DNA of 11,563 nt from a bacterium (GTDB lineage: Bacteria > Babelota > Babeliae > Babelales > RVW-14), in contig JAHFBQ010000017.1 of NCBI GenBank assembly GCA_023249935.1, positions 1-11,563 on the forward strand, in the 5' to 3' direction. Numbering within the stretch: position 1 is the first letter of the stretch; every line of letters starts with the position of its first letter. Positions 1 through 6,822 of the stretch are shown here, piece after piece. The position numbers and the translations under genes are program-made. The notes below the pieces were generated by a model that was not told the DNA's origin, did not search any database, and saw nothing but the letters and a program-made list of their open reading frames with translations.

Positions 1-314
1 TCATCGGTTTTATCAAGCGCCCTAAACTTGAACTGCTTACTGAGATATCGCTTGATAACCGTTGTGATTACAAAGTAAGCAGTCTCGACCTCTTTTTTAT
101 TAGAAACATCTTTACTAGCAATGACTTTCAAATCACGTAGTGCTATCTGTCCTGGTGAGAGCGGTTTTCTACGATGTTGAATGATGAGGTAAACGAGCCC
201 GGCAATGATGAGCGCTACAAGGAGGCCAATACCGATCTGTATCCAGACATTCTCAAGGAGTGATGGTTCGTAGAAATCGTAAATCTCAATATCTATAGAT
301 TGATTATTATTCAT
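1..314 (-). CDS. DUF4381-like membrane protein, partial (C-terminus beyond window)
   Basis: This reading frame starts with ATG at 314 and runs open to the window edge, giving 104 N-terminal residues. A polar N-terminus (about residues 1-23) is followed by one strongly hydrophobic segment at about 24-45, ending in a basic stop-transfer patch (QHRRK, 46-50). After it comes a soluble region with SPGQIALRDLK, then a stretch rich in K, V and Y (TAYFVITTVIKRYLS). A short N-terminus, a single membrane segment and a helical cytoplasmic tail suit the DUF4381 family, which usually sits beside DUF58 and von Willebrand A proteins in MoxR/Bat loci. Only 3 bp separate it from the DUF58 stop codon, so the two are probably one operon read right to left. 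No strong Shine-Dalgarno is visible, so translation may depend on coupling. The family call rests on topology and context more than on a diagnostic motif. Confidence 0.6.
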   Translation of the reverse strand, partial: MNNNQSIDIEIYDFYEPSLLENVWIQIGIGLLVALIIAGLVYLIIQHRRKPLSPGQIALRDLKVIASKDVSNKKEVETAYFVITTVIKRYLSKQFKFRALDKTD

Positions 315-317
315 GGT

Positions 318-1205
318 TTAAATCTGTCGTTTGGTGCGAGCATGAAAATATTTAGCCAAATGTCCAAAAAAATCATCTTTCAAGGGTATGTCGACGTAAT
401 CGATCTTGTACTTGTCAAATAATCGTTTTTGCTTGATTAAGCGAGCTGATAATGCTTCCTTTAGAGAAAGGCCGGCGGTGTTTTTTGCGGATGTATCGAT
501 AGTGACGCGTTGTCCAGTCTCTGGATCTTCTACCTCGAGTAGTCCTATGTCGATAAACTCATGTTCTCGATCATCGAGGAAACGTAATGCCACAAGATCA
601 TACTCGAGGGCTGCAACGCGTAATAATTTTTCATATGCTGGAGAATCAAAGAACCAATCAGAAAGAAAAAATAGGATAGAATTTTTTTTCTTAAGATCGA
701 TTAAAAACCGTAGAGCAGCTTCGGCGTTTGTTTTTTTACTGCGTGGTTTGATGCTAAACATTTTTTCAATGATGTTACCAACCTGTACAGAGCTACGCTT
801 TGGAGGGATCCATTCTTCAATAACATCAGAAAAAAAGAGGGCGCCAACTTTGTCTTTGTGATGATTGGCGATAAAAGTGAGTGCTGCACCAACTTGAGCG
901 ATCAGTTCATTTCGCAGCAGACCCGCCGAGCCGTAAATTCCTGAGGCAGAAACGTCAATACACAAGATAATGGTGCGATCTCGCTCTTCAATGAATTGCT
1001 TTACCATGAGTCGATTCATTTTCGCGGAACTATTCCAATCAAGATTTCTGATATCATCGCCGATTTGGTATTCACGCAATTGATCAAATTCAAGACCGGA
1101 GCCTTTGAATGCTGAAGTGTAATCACCCGACAGCGTCGTATGCATAACGCGGCCAGTTTGAATTTTAATCCGTTTTATTTTTTGGCGAATTTCTTCCGTA
1201 ATCAT
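318..1205 (-). CDS. DUF58 domain protein (MoxR/Bat-locus vWA-like)
   Basis: This 295-residue protein carries the hallmark DUF58 segment at about residues 35-62: GSGLEFDQLREYQIGDD followed by IRNLDWNSSAK. A beta strand with an acidic DVSAS site (84-88) follows, resembling the metal-ion-dependent adhesion site of von Willebrand A domains. A later LSDWF strand (181-185) fits the same fold. There is no signal peptide or membrane segment, so it is probably cytoplasmic. DUF58 proteins typically work with a MoxR AAA+ ATPase and Bat membrane proteins in envelope stress or chaperone-like roles; the precise function is not established. Here the DUF4381-like gene follows directly, but no MoxR gene lies upstream; the upstream neighbour is a CysH-type gene. 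The ATG at 1205 has GGAG eight bases upstream, supporting this start. Length is normal for the family. Confidence 0.88.
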   Translation of the reverse strand: MITEEIRQKIKRIKIQTGRVMHTTLSGDYTSAFKGSGLEFDQLREYQIGDDIRNLDWNSSAKMNRLMVKQFIEERDRTIILCIDVSASGIYGSAGLLRNELIAQVGAALTFIANHHKDKVGALFFSDVIEEWIPPKRSSVQVGNIIEKMFSIKPRSKKTNAEAALRFLIDLKKKNSILFFLSDWFFDSPAYEKLLRVAALEYDLVALRFLDDREHEFIDIGLLEVEDPETGQRVTIDTSAKNTAGLSLKEALSARLIKQKRLFDKYKIDYVDIPLKDDFFGHLAKYFHARTKRQI

Positions 1206-1378
1206 GGCAGCAGCTCCTCACTAACATGGGCATAAGCCATTGTTTTCAATTTTTTTCTAGCTATGTGGTTACCTGCTTAATATTCACATTTATGGTACCG
1301 TTACGACGTGAGCATAACCGGTTTGAGAATCTTTGGCAAAAATTCTCAAACCGGAAAATCGTGTTATCTAAGATTTAC
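1206..1378. other. Intergenic region between cysH-like gene and DUF58 gene
   Basis: This 173-bp gap contains the 13-bp inverted repeat described separately (1318-1354) and the presumed DUF58 promoter and leader. A weak candidate -35 (TTGAAA on the minus strand, about 1240-1245) is visible, but I see no convincing -10 at the proper distance. No open frame with a credible ribosome site was seen. Confidence 0.4.
1318..1354. terminator. 13-bp perfect inverted repeat after cysH-like gene
   Basis: The arms CCGGTTTGAGAAT (1318-1330) and ATTCTCAAACCGG (1342-1354) are perfectly complementary and are separated by 11 bases. Three more pairs can form inside the loop after one C/A mismatch. The hairpin starts 24 bp past the stop codon of the cysH-like gene, where a terminator is expected. 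On the minus strand, however, no U-run follows it, so it may instead be a transcript-end stabiliser or a protein-binding site. The hairpin is certain; its role is inferred. Confidence 0.55.
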
Positions 1379-2011
1379 TTAATTACGTAAAGATGCTGTG
1401 TGAATACCGCATTCTCCACCAGCTTTAGTAGTGCCTCTCCAACGGCCCGCTCTTTCTAATTCTTGTTCATCCAGCTCAGGCGTTGAACATCTCATACAGC
1501 CAAGACTTCTATAGCCGTCTTTGTAAACTGGATTTACCGGAATGTCAAATACGGCTAAATACCGCCATATGTCCTGTTCTGTAAAGTTTAAGATAGGGTT
1601 AATCTTTGTTAATCCGTCCACTGTTTCTATTGGCTTAAAACTTGCTCGAGTTACTCCCTCTGTATTGCGAATACCAGCCAACCAAGCGTTATATCCACTT
1701 AATGCCTCTTTGGTTGCTTGTACTTTGGGCGTTCCGCAGCATTGTTCGGCGCTTCCTATTTGTTCAAAGCGGTGTTCAAGATAGTTCAGCTTATAATCAT
1801 TTGCTACTTTCTTGGCAAATGAATAAGTCTCTGGAAACTCAGTATCAGCCATTATCGCGAAAACTGGAATATCTTTCTTAACACTAAGAGCAAGATGTAA
1901 AACCACCATTGAATCTTTACCAAAAGAGCAGCCACAAGTAATTCTCGGGTATTGCTCAACCGCCTCTTCTATGAGTCGCTTTGCCTCAAAGATCTTTTCT
2001 GTAAATGTCAT
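1379..2011 (-). CDS. CysH-family APS/PAPS reductase with [4Fe-4S] cysteines
   Basis: This 210-residue protein of the PAPS reductase family (PF01507) should reduce adenylylated sulfate (APS or PAPS) to sulfite. Residues 29-34 (SFGKDS) form the PP-loop of the adenine-nucleotide hydrolase fold. A Cys pair at 91-92 and a CxxC at 172-175 (GCMRC) give the CC-X79-CxxC pattern of iron-sulfur-containing bacterial APS reductases. ECGIH near the C-terminus (C201) matches the catalytic ECGLH motif. AWLAGIRNTEGVTRA (109-123) is the usual substrate-binding segment. The ATG at 2011 has GGAG seven bases upstream (AAAAGGAGTACTGTG); a GTG one codon earlier is less well placed. It is slightly shorter than typical (about 230-250 residues). 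No ATP sulfurylase, sulfite reductase or other cys gene is visible nearby, so a complete assimilation pathway cannot be claimed. APS is favoured over PAPS because of the cluster cysteines. Confidence 0.85.
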   Translation of the reverse strand: MTFTEKIFEAKRLIEEAVEQYPRITCGCSFGKDSMVVLHLALSVKKDIPVFAIMADTEFPETYSFAKKVANDYKLNYLEHRFEQIGSAEQCCGTPKVQATKEALSGYNAWLAGIRNTEGVTRASFKPIETVDGLTKINPILNFTEQDIWRYLAVFDIPVNPVYKDGYRSLGCMRCSTPELDEQELERAGRWRGTTKAGGECGIHTASLRN

Positions 2012-2141
2012 CACAGTACTCCTTTTGTTAAGAGGACATTTTATGTCAGGTTTTCACCCAGCTTGATACATGAGAGGTTTAAGCAACAAGATTTGGATTG
2101 TTACTCCATTCCTGAATAATCCCTGGTAACTAGTATTTGGA

Positions 2142-2163
2142 TATGCTTTTTTTATCAAGCATA
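2142..2163. terminator. Small AT-rich hairpin after serS
   Basis: TATGCTT (2142-2148) and AAGCATA (2157-2163) pair around an 8-base loop, 12 bp beyond the serS stop codon. Neither side has a good U-run directly after the stem, so this is only a weak terminator candidate. The rest of the 2012-2175 gap holds the cysH-like leader and nothing else that I can recognise. Confidence 0.3.
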
Positions 2164-2175
2164 AGGGGGAACTTT

Positions 2176-3420
2176 TTACCATAAGGCATCCATCTCCTTC
2201 TGGAGTGCTGAAGGAAGTACAATTGATCCGTCTTCTTGTTGGTAGGTTTCCATCAGTGCTACCATAAGACGAGGTAGTGCAAGTGATGAAGCATTCAATG
2301 TATGAGCAAGTGCTGGTTTACTGTCAACGGTTTTGCGATATCTGATAGCGGCTCTGCGTGCTTGAAAGTCTGTGCAATTACTTGCTGAAGAAACTTCATA
2401 AAATGAACCTTGTCCAGGTAGCCACACTTCGATATCAAAAGTTTTTGCAGATGAGAATGAACAATCTTGTGCCGCAAGTAAGCTGACGCGATAATGTAAG
2501 CCAAGTTCTTGCAGTAAGCTTTCTGCGCAGGTAACCATGCGTTCAAGCTCATTGAACGATTCTTCCGGTTCAGTGATTGCAAAAATTTCAACCTTTTCAA
2601 ACTGATGAATGCGAATGAGTCCACGTTCAACAGCGCCGTACCCACCAGCTTCACGACGGAAGCAACTTGTCCAGGCGGCATAGCGAACTGGTAGTTGATC
2701 TGCGTGCAAAATTTGATTGGCATGAATACTGGTCAAACTTACTTCTGCAGTTGGAATTAAACAAAGGTTATCATCCTCTGGAAGTCTATAAAAATCACCA
2801 GCAAATTTTGGTAAATTGCCGGCGTTGTACATAGCTTTTTCACTGATGAGGGCGGGAGGAATGACCGGTTTAAAGCCATGTTTTGCGTTGTTGCATAGCA
2901 TCATGCGCGTCAGTGCATAGATAACTTTTGCGCCCTGTTCTAGATAGAGAACAAATTGCGCACCAGAAAGTGCGGTAGCGGTTTCTAAGTCGAACCAATT
3001 ATTTTTCTGATTGAGATCAAGATGATGTTTGGGTTGAAAAGACATGGTACGCTTTTCACCATAAAAACGCACTGGCTTGTTTGCTTCTTTATTGCCAGCT
3101 TGTACATCGGCATTGAGTAAGTTTGGGCAGGAGAGCCACAATGCTTTGAGTTCATCTTCAACCGTTTTTAAATGATCCTCTTTTTCTTTGAGGTCTTTGC
3201 CCAATGACTGAGCTTTTTCGCGTAACTCTGGCGTAAGGCCTTTGGCGCCCTGTGCTGCCAAGCTGTTTTTTTCTTGGCGGATTGCTTCAACTTCGGCGCG
3301 AACGGCACGAGCATCGTGATCGAGCTTAACCAGACCATCAACGTTAAATGATGGTTCTTTGCGAAGGATAAGTTCTTTTATTTGCGCTGTATGTTCTCGT
3401 AATAAACTTAAATCGATCAT
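2176..3420 (-). CDS. serS: Seryl-tRNA synthetase
   Basis: This cytoplasmic class II synthetase of 414 residues charges tRNA-Ser with serine using ATP. Residues 1 to about 110 are a highly charged two-helix coiled-coil arm that in this family contacts the long variable arm of tRNA-Ser. The TxE serine-binding loop is TAE at 224-226 (IPTAEVSLT). Motif 2 spans about 254-278 (FRREAGGYG, then RIHQFEKVE). The AKTFDIEVWLPGQ strand is at 325-337, and SNCTDFQARRAAIRYR at 347-362 is also typical. Motif 3 lies around 373-384 and keeps the ATP-binding Arg384, but reads NASSLALPR where most SerRS have a NGSGLAxxR pattern. The ATG at 3420 has GGAG six bases upstream. Length is normal. It appears to be transcribed alone, from a candidate promoter at 3467-3495. 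Confidence 0.97.
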   Translation of the reverse strand: MIDLSLLREHTAQIKELILRKEPSFNVDGLVKLDHDARAVRAEVEAIRQEKNSLAAQGAKGLTPELREKAQSLGKDLKEKEDHLKTVEDELKALWLSCPNLLNADVQAGNKEANKPVRFYGEKRTMSFQPKHHLDLNQKNNWFDLETATALSGAQFVLYLEQGAKVIYALTRMMLCNNAKHGFKPVIPPALISEKAMYNAGNLPKFAGDFYRLPEDDNLCLIPTAEVSLTSIHANQILHADQLPVRYAAWTSCFRREAGGYGAVERGLIRIHQFEKVEIFAITEPEESFNELERMVTCAESLLQELGLHYRVSLLAAQDCSFSSAKTFDIEVWLPGQGSFYEVSSASNCTDFQARRAAIRYRKTVDSKPALAHTLNASSLALPRLMVALMETYQQEDGSIVLPSALQKEMDALW

Positions 3421-3466
3421 GACAACTCCAAAGCTGGGCTAATGAGTGTGATACATTGTGCGGTCT

Positions 3467-3495
3467 AGAATAACCCGATTGAGATTTTTGAGCAA
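3467..3495 (-). promoter_or_regulatory. Candidate sigma-70 promoter for serS
   Basis: On the minus strand TTGCTC (plus coordinates 3490-3495) and TATTCT (3467-3472) are separated by 17 bases, about 47 bp ahead of the serS ATG. Spacing is ideal and matches to consensus are moderate. No expression evidence is available. Confidence 0.45.
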
Positions 3496-3527
3496 TACGC
3501 GCTGAGTGTTCCTCTGGGCTGAATGAG

Positions 3528-3556
3528 AAACGACCGAGGATATTCCTCGGCCGTTT
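3528..3556 (-). terminator. GC-rich hairpin terminator after the RBR-like gene
   Basis: CCGAGGA (3534-3540) pairs with TCCTCGG (3544-3550) around a 3-base loop. After one A/C mismatch, five further pairs (3528-3532 with 3552-3556) extend the stem to 12 pairs. It begins about 28 bp past the stop codon of the RBR-like gene on the minus strand. The following bases read TTTCTCATT, a modest U-rich tail, so it fits a rho-independent terminator for that gene. Confidence 0.6.
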
Positions 3557-3584
3557 GATTTTATAGGATAAAATTTATTAGTAC

Positions 3585-5417
3585 TCATAGCTCACGTATA
3601 AGAAATGGTGGGCCGAAATCATCGGCATCGTCAAAAACAAAAGGGGCTACTGGTCTTGCCAATCCTCTAGGTCGTACATCGACACGGGGTTGTCCATTGA
3701 AATAGAATAGTGGACAGTGTCCATCCCCAACAAGTCTACCTGTTGCCGGATTTTCATACCCCTCATAATGGTAACCATGAGCATCTACAGCTACTCCAAA
3801 TCCACGCATTATTCGGGCATTCTCCAACGCTATACCGCAATGGAAACAAAAATGTTGTCCGCATTCACAAGTTCTGTAATTGCATCCGTCTGCTACGCCT
3901 TGAAGGTCACTTCGTCTAAGGCATTGAGGGCACACTTGAATTTCATGTCGTGCTATTGCAGCCTGTTCGGCAGCGTCTGGTGGAATACCCTCTGCTGCGC
4001 GTTCCTGCGCGGCGCGGTCGAATTTATCTAGAACATCTTTTAGGTTGCAGCCTTCTTCTTTTGCGTCGTCATCTTTTTCTATACCATCTTTTCCGGTAAG
4101 CGCAGCTACTTCGTTACGAGTAAGGTGGTGCTTGCAATCTTTATGGAAGCATTGCATCTGATCAAGATTTCCATCAACTGAGTGGAACGCTCCTCGAATT
4201 TGAATGCGACGGCAGCCAAGGCATTGTGCGGCGTGGCCACAGCCGAGAACTACAACTTGGCCTGATTCGTCTTCGCATCCATACATCGTACATTTTCCGG
4301 CTTGGATGGGGAGTGGTTTAACTTCTTCTTCCACAGGAGCTGGCTTATCTCCAGGTTTTGGTGGTTTTGGAGCTGGCTCTGGCGGACGATTAAATTTTGC
4401 TATGTCATACGCTTGCATGATATCTGGAGCGTTGTTACAGGCGCCTTGGACATCGATTCGTGATAAGCGGTGATTGCATCCTGGCTCGTTGCATTCAACG
4501 TGGTCAAGATCTTCCGGATCACTATCAAGCTGTTGTCTGATGCTGTCTTGTAAGCAATCAACGCAAGCTCGATGGCCACAACGTAACCGTCTCAGGTCGG
4601 CGTTATGGCACTTGGATTTTTCGTTCTGAACAACATAGTTTTGTAACTCTCCGCACTCGCCCATGTAAAGGCTGGTTTCGCCAACAAGCCATAAAGCATT
4701 AATAAGTAAAGCTGCTATGAGCGGTCTGGTGAGTAGAGAATCTTGTTCAAGGTTGCTGTATTCATCGAGTAGATTTGTAAAGCAATGTGCAGCGGTTGCG
4801 GTGAAGCGTGCCTGTTGGCCTGAGTATGATGTTGCATATTCTTGGGTGCATGCTAAAGCAAAAGAGGATAGTCCTTTGAGGAGCGGAAGTGCAACGACTT
4901 TGCGTAGGTAATCGAGCTTTAAGTGAGGTTTTGATTTTTGTTTTTTTTGATTGGTTTTCTCTGCAGCGATTTGCATGTCTAGAGCAGCTTGCAAAGTTTC
5001 TGGAGTGACGTTGCCAATGTCGGCAATGACATCTTCTGGTAGCGATGTATACAATTGATATAGGTGCTGAGCAAACTTGGTAGTATCGCGCGCAGCGAGA
5101 GCTGCATTGAAATAACAATCTCTACTATCAAAGCTCCAGCCACCGAGATCCTGTTTTGCCGCTATGTTGTTGTGAAAGAAAAGGCCTTTGTTCACTAGGC
5201 TGAGTCCACTTGTGGCGCATTGCAGCTTAAGTGCCGTAGATGGCTCTTCTTTAAATGCGTAATGACGAGCGGCAATGTCGGTAGCCATAGTGGTGAGAGC
5301 AGCTACCATTTCAGCATAATTTGCTGCAGTGGTAGCCAATAATGACGAGCAAGGGCTAACTATAAGCAGTAAGCCTATCGCTACGCGTTGGAAAGACCTT
5401 AAATTTTTAATGTTCAT
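3585..5417 (-). CDS. Exported cysteine-rich protein with tandem RING1-like and RBR RING2-like zinc modules
   Basis: This 610-residue protein begins with a signal peptide (basic RSFQR, then a hydrophobic core around residues 12-28, cleavage plausible after LLA). Residues 30-250 are mostly helical and unrecognised. Three cysteine/histidine modules follow. Module A: C255, C270, C280, H282, C285, C288, C309, C314. Module B: C376, C381, C393, H395, C399, C402, C423, C428. A and B share CGH, CxxC and a closing C-x4-C with CNHRLSR or CKHHLTR, and look like duplicates. They are joined by a Pro/Lys-rich linker (345-370). Module C has CPQC (496-499), DGCNYRTCECG (510-520), FCFHC (523-527) and HC (567-568), the pattern of RBR ubiquitin-ligase RING2, with C512 at the catalytic cysteine position. 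A host-directed ubiquitin-ligase-like effector is inferred; a structural zinc protein is the alternative. A promoter lies at 5473-5500; the Shine-Dalgarno is weak. Confidence 0.82.
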   Translation of the reverse strand: MNIKNLRSFQRVAIGLLLIVSPCSSLLATTAANYAEMVAALTTMATDIAARHYAFKEEPSTALKLQCATSGLSLVNKGLFFHNNIAAKQDLGGWSFDSRDCYFNAALAARDTTKFAQHLYQLYTSLPEDVIADIGNVTPETLQAALDMQIAAEKTNQKKQKSKPHLKLDYLRKVVALPLLKGLSSFALACTQEYATSYSGQQARFTATAAHCFTNLLDEYSNLEQDSLLTRPLIAALLINALWLVGETSLYMGECGELQNYVVQNEKSKCHNADLRRLRCGHRACVDCLQDSIRQQLDSDPEDLDHVECNEPGCNHRLSRIDVQGACNNAPDIMQAYDIAKFNRPPEPAPKPPKPGDKPAPVEEEVKPLPIQAGKCTMYGCEDESGQVVVLGCGHAAQCLGCRRIQIRGAFHSVDGNLDQMQCFHKDCKHHLTRNEVAALTGKDGIEKDDDAKEEGCNLKDVLDKFDRAAQERAAEGIPPDAAEQAAIARHEIQVCPQCLRRSDLQGVADGCNYRTCECGQHFCFHCGIALENARIMRGFGVAVDAHGYHYEGYENPATGRLVGDGHCPLFYFNGQPRVDVRPRGLARPVAPFVFDDADDFGPPFLIREL

Positions 5418-5433
5418 ACAAGACCCCGTGTCG

Positions 5434-5448
5434 TGGCCAAGATGGCCA
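5434..5448. promoter_or_regulatory. TGGCCA-N3-TGGCCA double palindrome in leader of RBR-like gene
   Basis: Two copies of the self-complementary hexamer TGGCCA (5434-5439 and 5443-5448) are separated by three bases, 17-31 bp before the start codon and downstream of the candidate promoter. The two copies can pair as a tight hairpin in RNA or serve as a dyad operator. The function is unknown. Confidence 0.35.
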
Positions 5449-5472
5449 ATTTAGCTTATTTCGAGAAGAAAG

Positions 5473-5500
5473 ATTCTAGTAAATCTTGGGCAAAAGACAA
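5473..5500 (-). promoter_or_regulatory. Candidate promoter for the RBR-like gene
   Basis: On the minus strand TTGTCT (plus 5495-5500) and TAGAAT (5473-5478, five of six matches to TATAAT) are 16 bases apart. The predicted leader is about 50 nt. The -35 block CTTGTCTTTT is identical to that of the putative dnaJ promoter, and the element sits directly beside the palindromic repeat at 5506-5536. Confidence 0.5.
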
Positions 5501-5505
5501 GGGGG

Positions 5506-5536
5506 TAGATCCCAGCGCAACAGCTGGGATGACAAA
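5506..5536 (-). repeat. Palindromic intergenic repeat, copy 1
   Basis: Read on the minus strand this element begins TTTGTCATCCCAGC and ends GCTGGGATCTA, with an 8-bp perfect stem (5509-5516 with 5523-5530) and a 6-base loop. Its outer ends match those of the element at 6852-6909. It lies 4 bp past the dnaJ stop codon, so it may also act as a terminator for dnaJ; the downstream tail on that strand (CCCCCTTGTCTTTT) is only partly U-rich. Confidence 0.6.
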
Positions 5537-5540
5537 CTTG

Positions 5541-6683
5541 CTATCCCAGAAATTTTTTGAAAAAACCGGTGATGCCGCCATCACTGTCAGCACTGGTATT
5601 GCCAAGCTTATCCGCATACGAAAGGAGCACTTGTTTGGTATCTTCACTCAGGTTTGTTGGAATGTGACACTGAGTAATAAAAATCAGATTGCCGCGACCT
5701 TTGCCGTGCAGATTTGCAAAACCTTTGCCGGCGACTTTGATTTCTTTACCTATCGGACAGCCCTTTGGAATTTTTATCATTTCTACCGTGTCATCAAGTG
5801 TCTTGACCTCAATTTGGCAGCCAAGTACGAGTTGAGGGTAAGTCAGATTAATTGTCGTGACCAGATCGAGCTCTCGTCTGGTGTAAGCATTATCCGGTTG
5901 CACCTGTACAACGACATACAAATCTCCAGATGGTCCACCAAAAATGCCGGCGTCACCTTTACCTGATAGACGTAGTTCTGCGGCATCGTAAATACCAGCT
6001 GGGATATTAAGACTGAGCTTGTCATGTTTTTGTGTGCGTGCTTGACCGCGACAGTCTTTGCATGGGCTTGGGATAGTAAACCCTTGTCCATGGCAAGGTG
6101 CACACGGTTGGCTGTAGGCAAAAAAGCCTTGGCGATACTGTACAGAACCGGCACCGCCGCACTCAGAGCAAGCTTTTGCCTTTGTGCCTGGCTGGCAGCC
6201 GCTACTTTTGCAGGTCTCACAAGCAGTAAAATGATAGAGCTTGAGCTCTTTTTTGCAGCCGAGTAAGGCCTCTTTAAGAGAGATACTAATTTTTTGTGAA
6301 AGATCGTGACCTCGCTGTGGAGCCGGTTCGCCGCGTGAGCCGCGACGTCTGCTAGAGCCCTGCCCTCCAGCTCCGAAAAGATTTTCAAAAATGTCGCCGA
6401 AATTTTCAAAAATGTCGTTAACATCTTGGGAATGATGGAAGTCAGCGCCACTATGCATGCCAGCATGGCCATATTGATCGAAACGTTTACGTTTTTCTGC
6501 GTCAGAGAGTACCTCATAGGCCTCAGCTGCTTCCTTAAACTTTTCTTCAGACTCTTTATTGTCGGGATTGCGGTCAGGGTGATATTGCAAGGCAAGTTTG
6601 CGGTATGCCTTTTTGATCTCATCGGCAGAAGCCGATTTTGAAACACCTAGAACCTCGTAATAATCACGCTTTTGCTTACTCAT
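5541..6683 (-). CDS. dnaJ: Chaperone protein DnaJ (type I Hsp40)
   Basis: This 380-residue co-chaperone stimulates DnaK ATPase and delivers unfolded substrates in the cytoplasm. The J domain is at about residues 6-72 with the essential HPD at 35-37 (YHPDRNP). A Gly/Phe-containing linker follows (about 75-125). The zinc domain has four CxxCxGxG-type repeats: C155/C158, C172/C175, C194/C197 and C208/C211, the first (CETCKSSG) and the last (CKDCRGQA) slightly degenerate. The C-terminal substrate domains run from about 215 to 345, and the tail ends FFKKFLG. Length is standard for type I. The frame is open 54 codons further upstream, but that extension is not J-domain-like and contains the promoter region, so ATG 6683 is the start; GAAGG lies about 11 bases before it. 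No dnaK or grpE neighbour is present in the window. Confidence 0.97.
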   Translation of the reverse strand: MSKQKRDYYEVLGVSKSASADEIKKAYRKLALQYHPDRNPDNKESEEKFKEAAEAYEVLSDAEKRKRFDQYGHAGMHSGADFHHSQDVNDIFENFGDIFENLFGAGGQGSSRRRGSRGEPAPQRGHDLSQKISISLKEALLGCKKELKLYHFTACETCKSSGCQPGTKAKACSECGGAGSVQYRQGFFAYSQPCAPCHGQGFTIPSPCKDCRGQARTQKHDKLSLNIPAGIYDAAELRLSGKGDAGIFGGPSGDLYVVVQVQPDNAYTRRELDLVTTINLTYPQLVLGCQIEVKTLDDTVEMIKIPKGCPIGKEIKVAGKGFANLHGKGRGNLIFITQCHIPTNLSEDTKQVLLSYADKLGNTSADSDGGITGFFKKFLG

Positions 6684-6748
6684 GGGCGTTCTAACCTTCA
6701 CAATAGACAATAAAAATAAGGGATTGAGAGCATTAAAATTTAAGGGTG

Positions 6749-6776
6749 AGTATAACCAAAAAGGGCTAAAAGACAA
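6749..6776 (-). promoter_or_regulatory. Candidate promoter for dnaJ
   Basis: On the minus strand TTGTCT (plus 6771-6776) and TATACT (6749-6754, five of six matches to TATAAT) are separated by 16 bases, leaving a leader of roughly 60 nt. No CIRCE element (TTAGCACTC-N9-GAGTGCTAA) is present. Confidence 0.5.
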
Positions 6777-6822
6777 GATTGTTGACTGGCAAGGCATAGA
6801 ATTCTTAAAATTGCAAATAGAC

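Noticed and set aside
5340..5370. Lipoprotein signal (lipobox) in the RBR-like protein
   Set aside because: The only cysteine near the signal core is in VSPC, with Pro just before Cys, which does not fit the lipobox; an ordinary signal peptide is more likely.
5433..5966. 177-residue plus-strand frame opposite the dnaJ 3' end
   Set aside because: It lies antisense to conserved DnaJ coding sequence, has no ribosome site, and shows no recognisable domain.
5843..6646. 267-residue minus-strand frame inside dnaJ
   Set aside because: It is an alternative frame of dnaJ on the same strand; DnaJ motifs fix the true frame.
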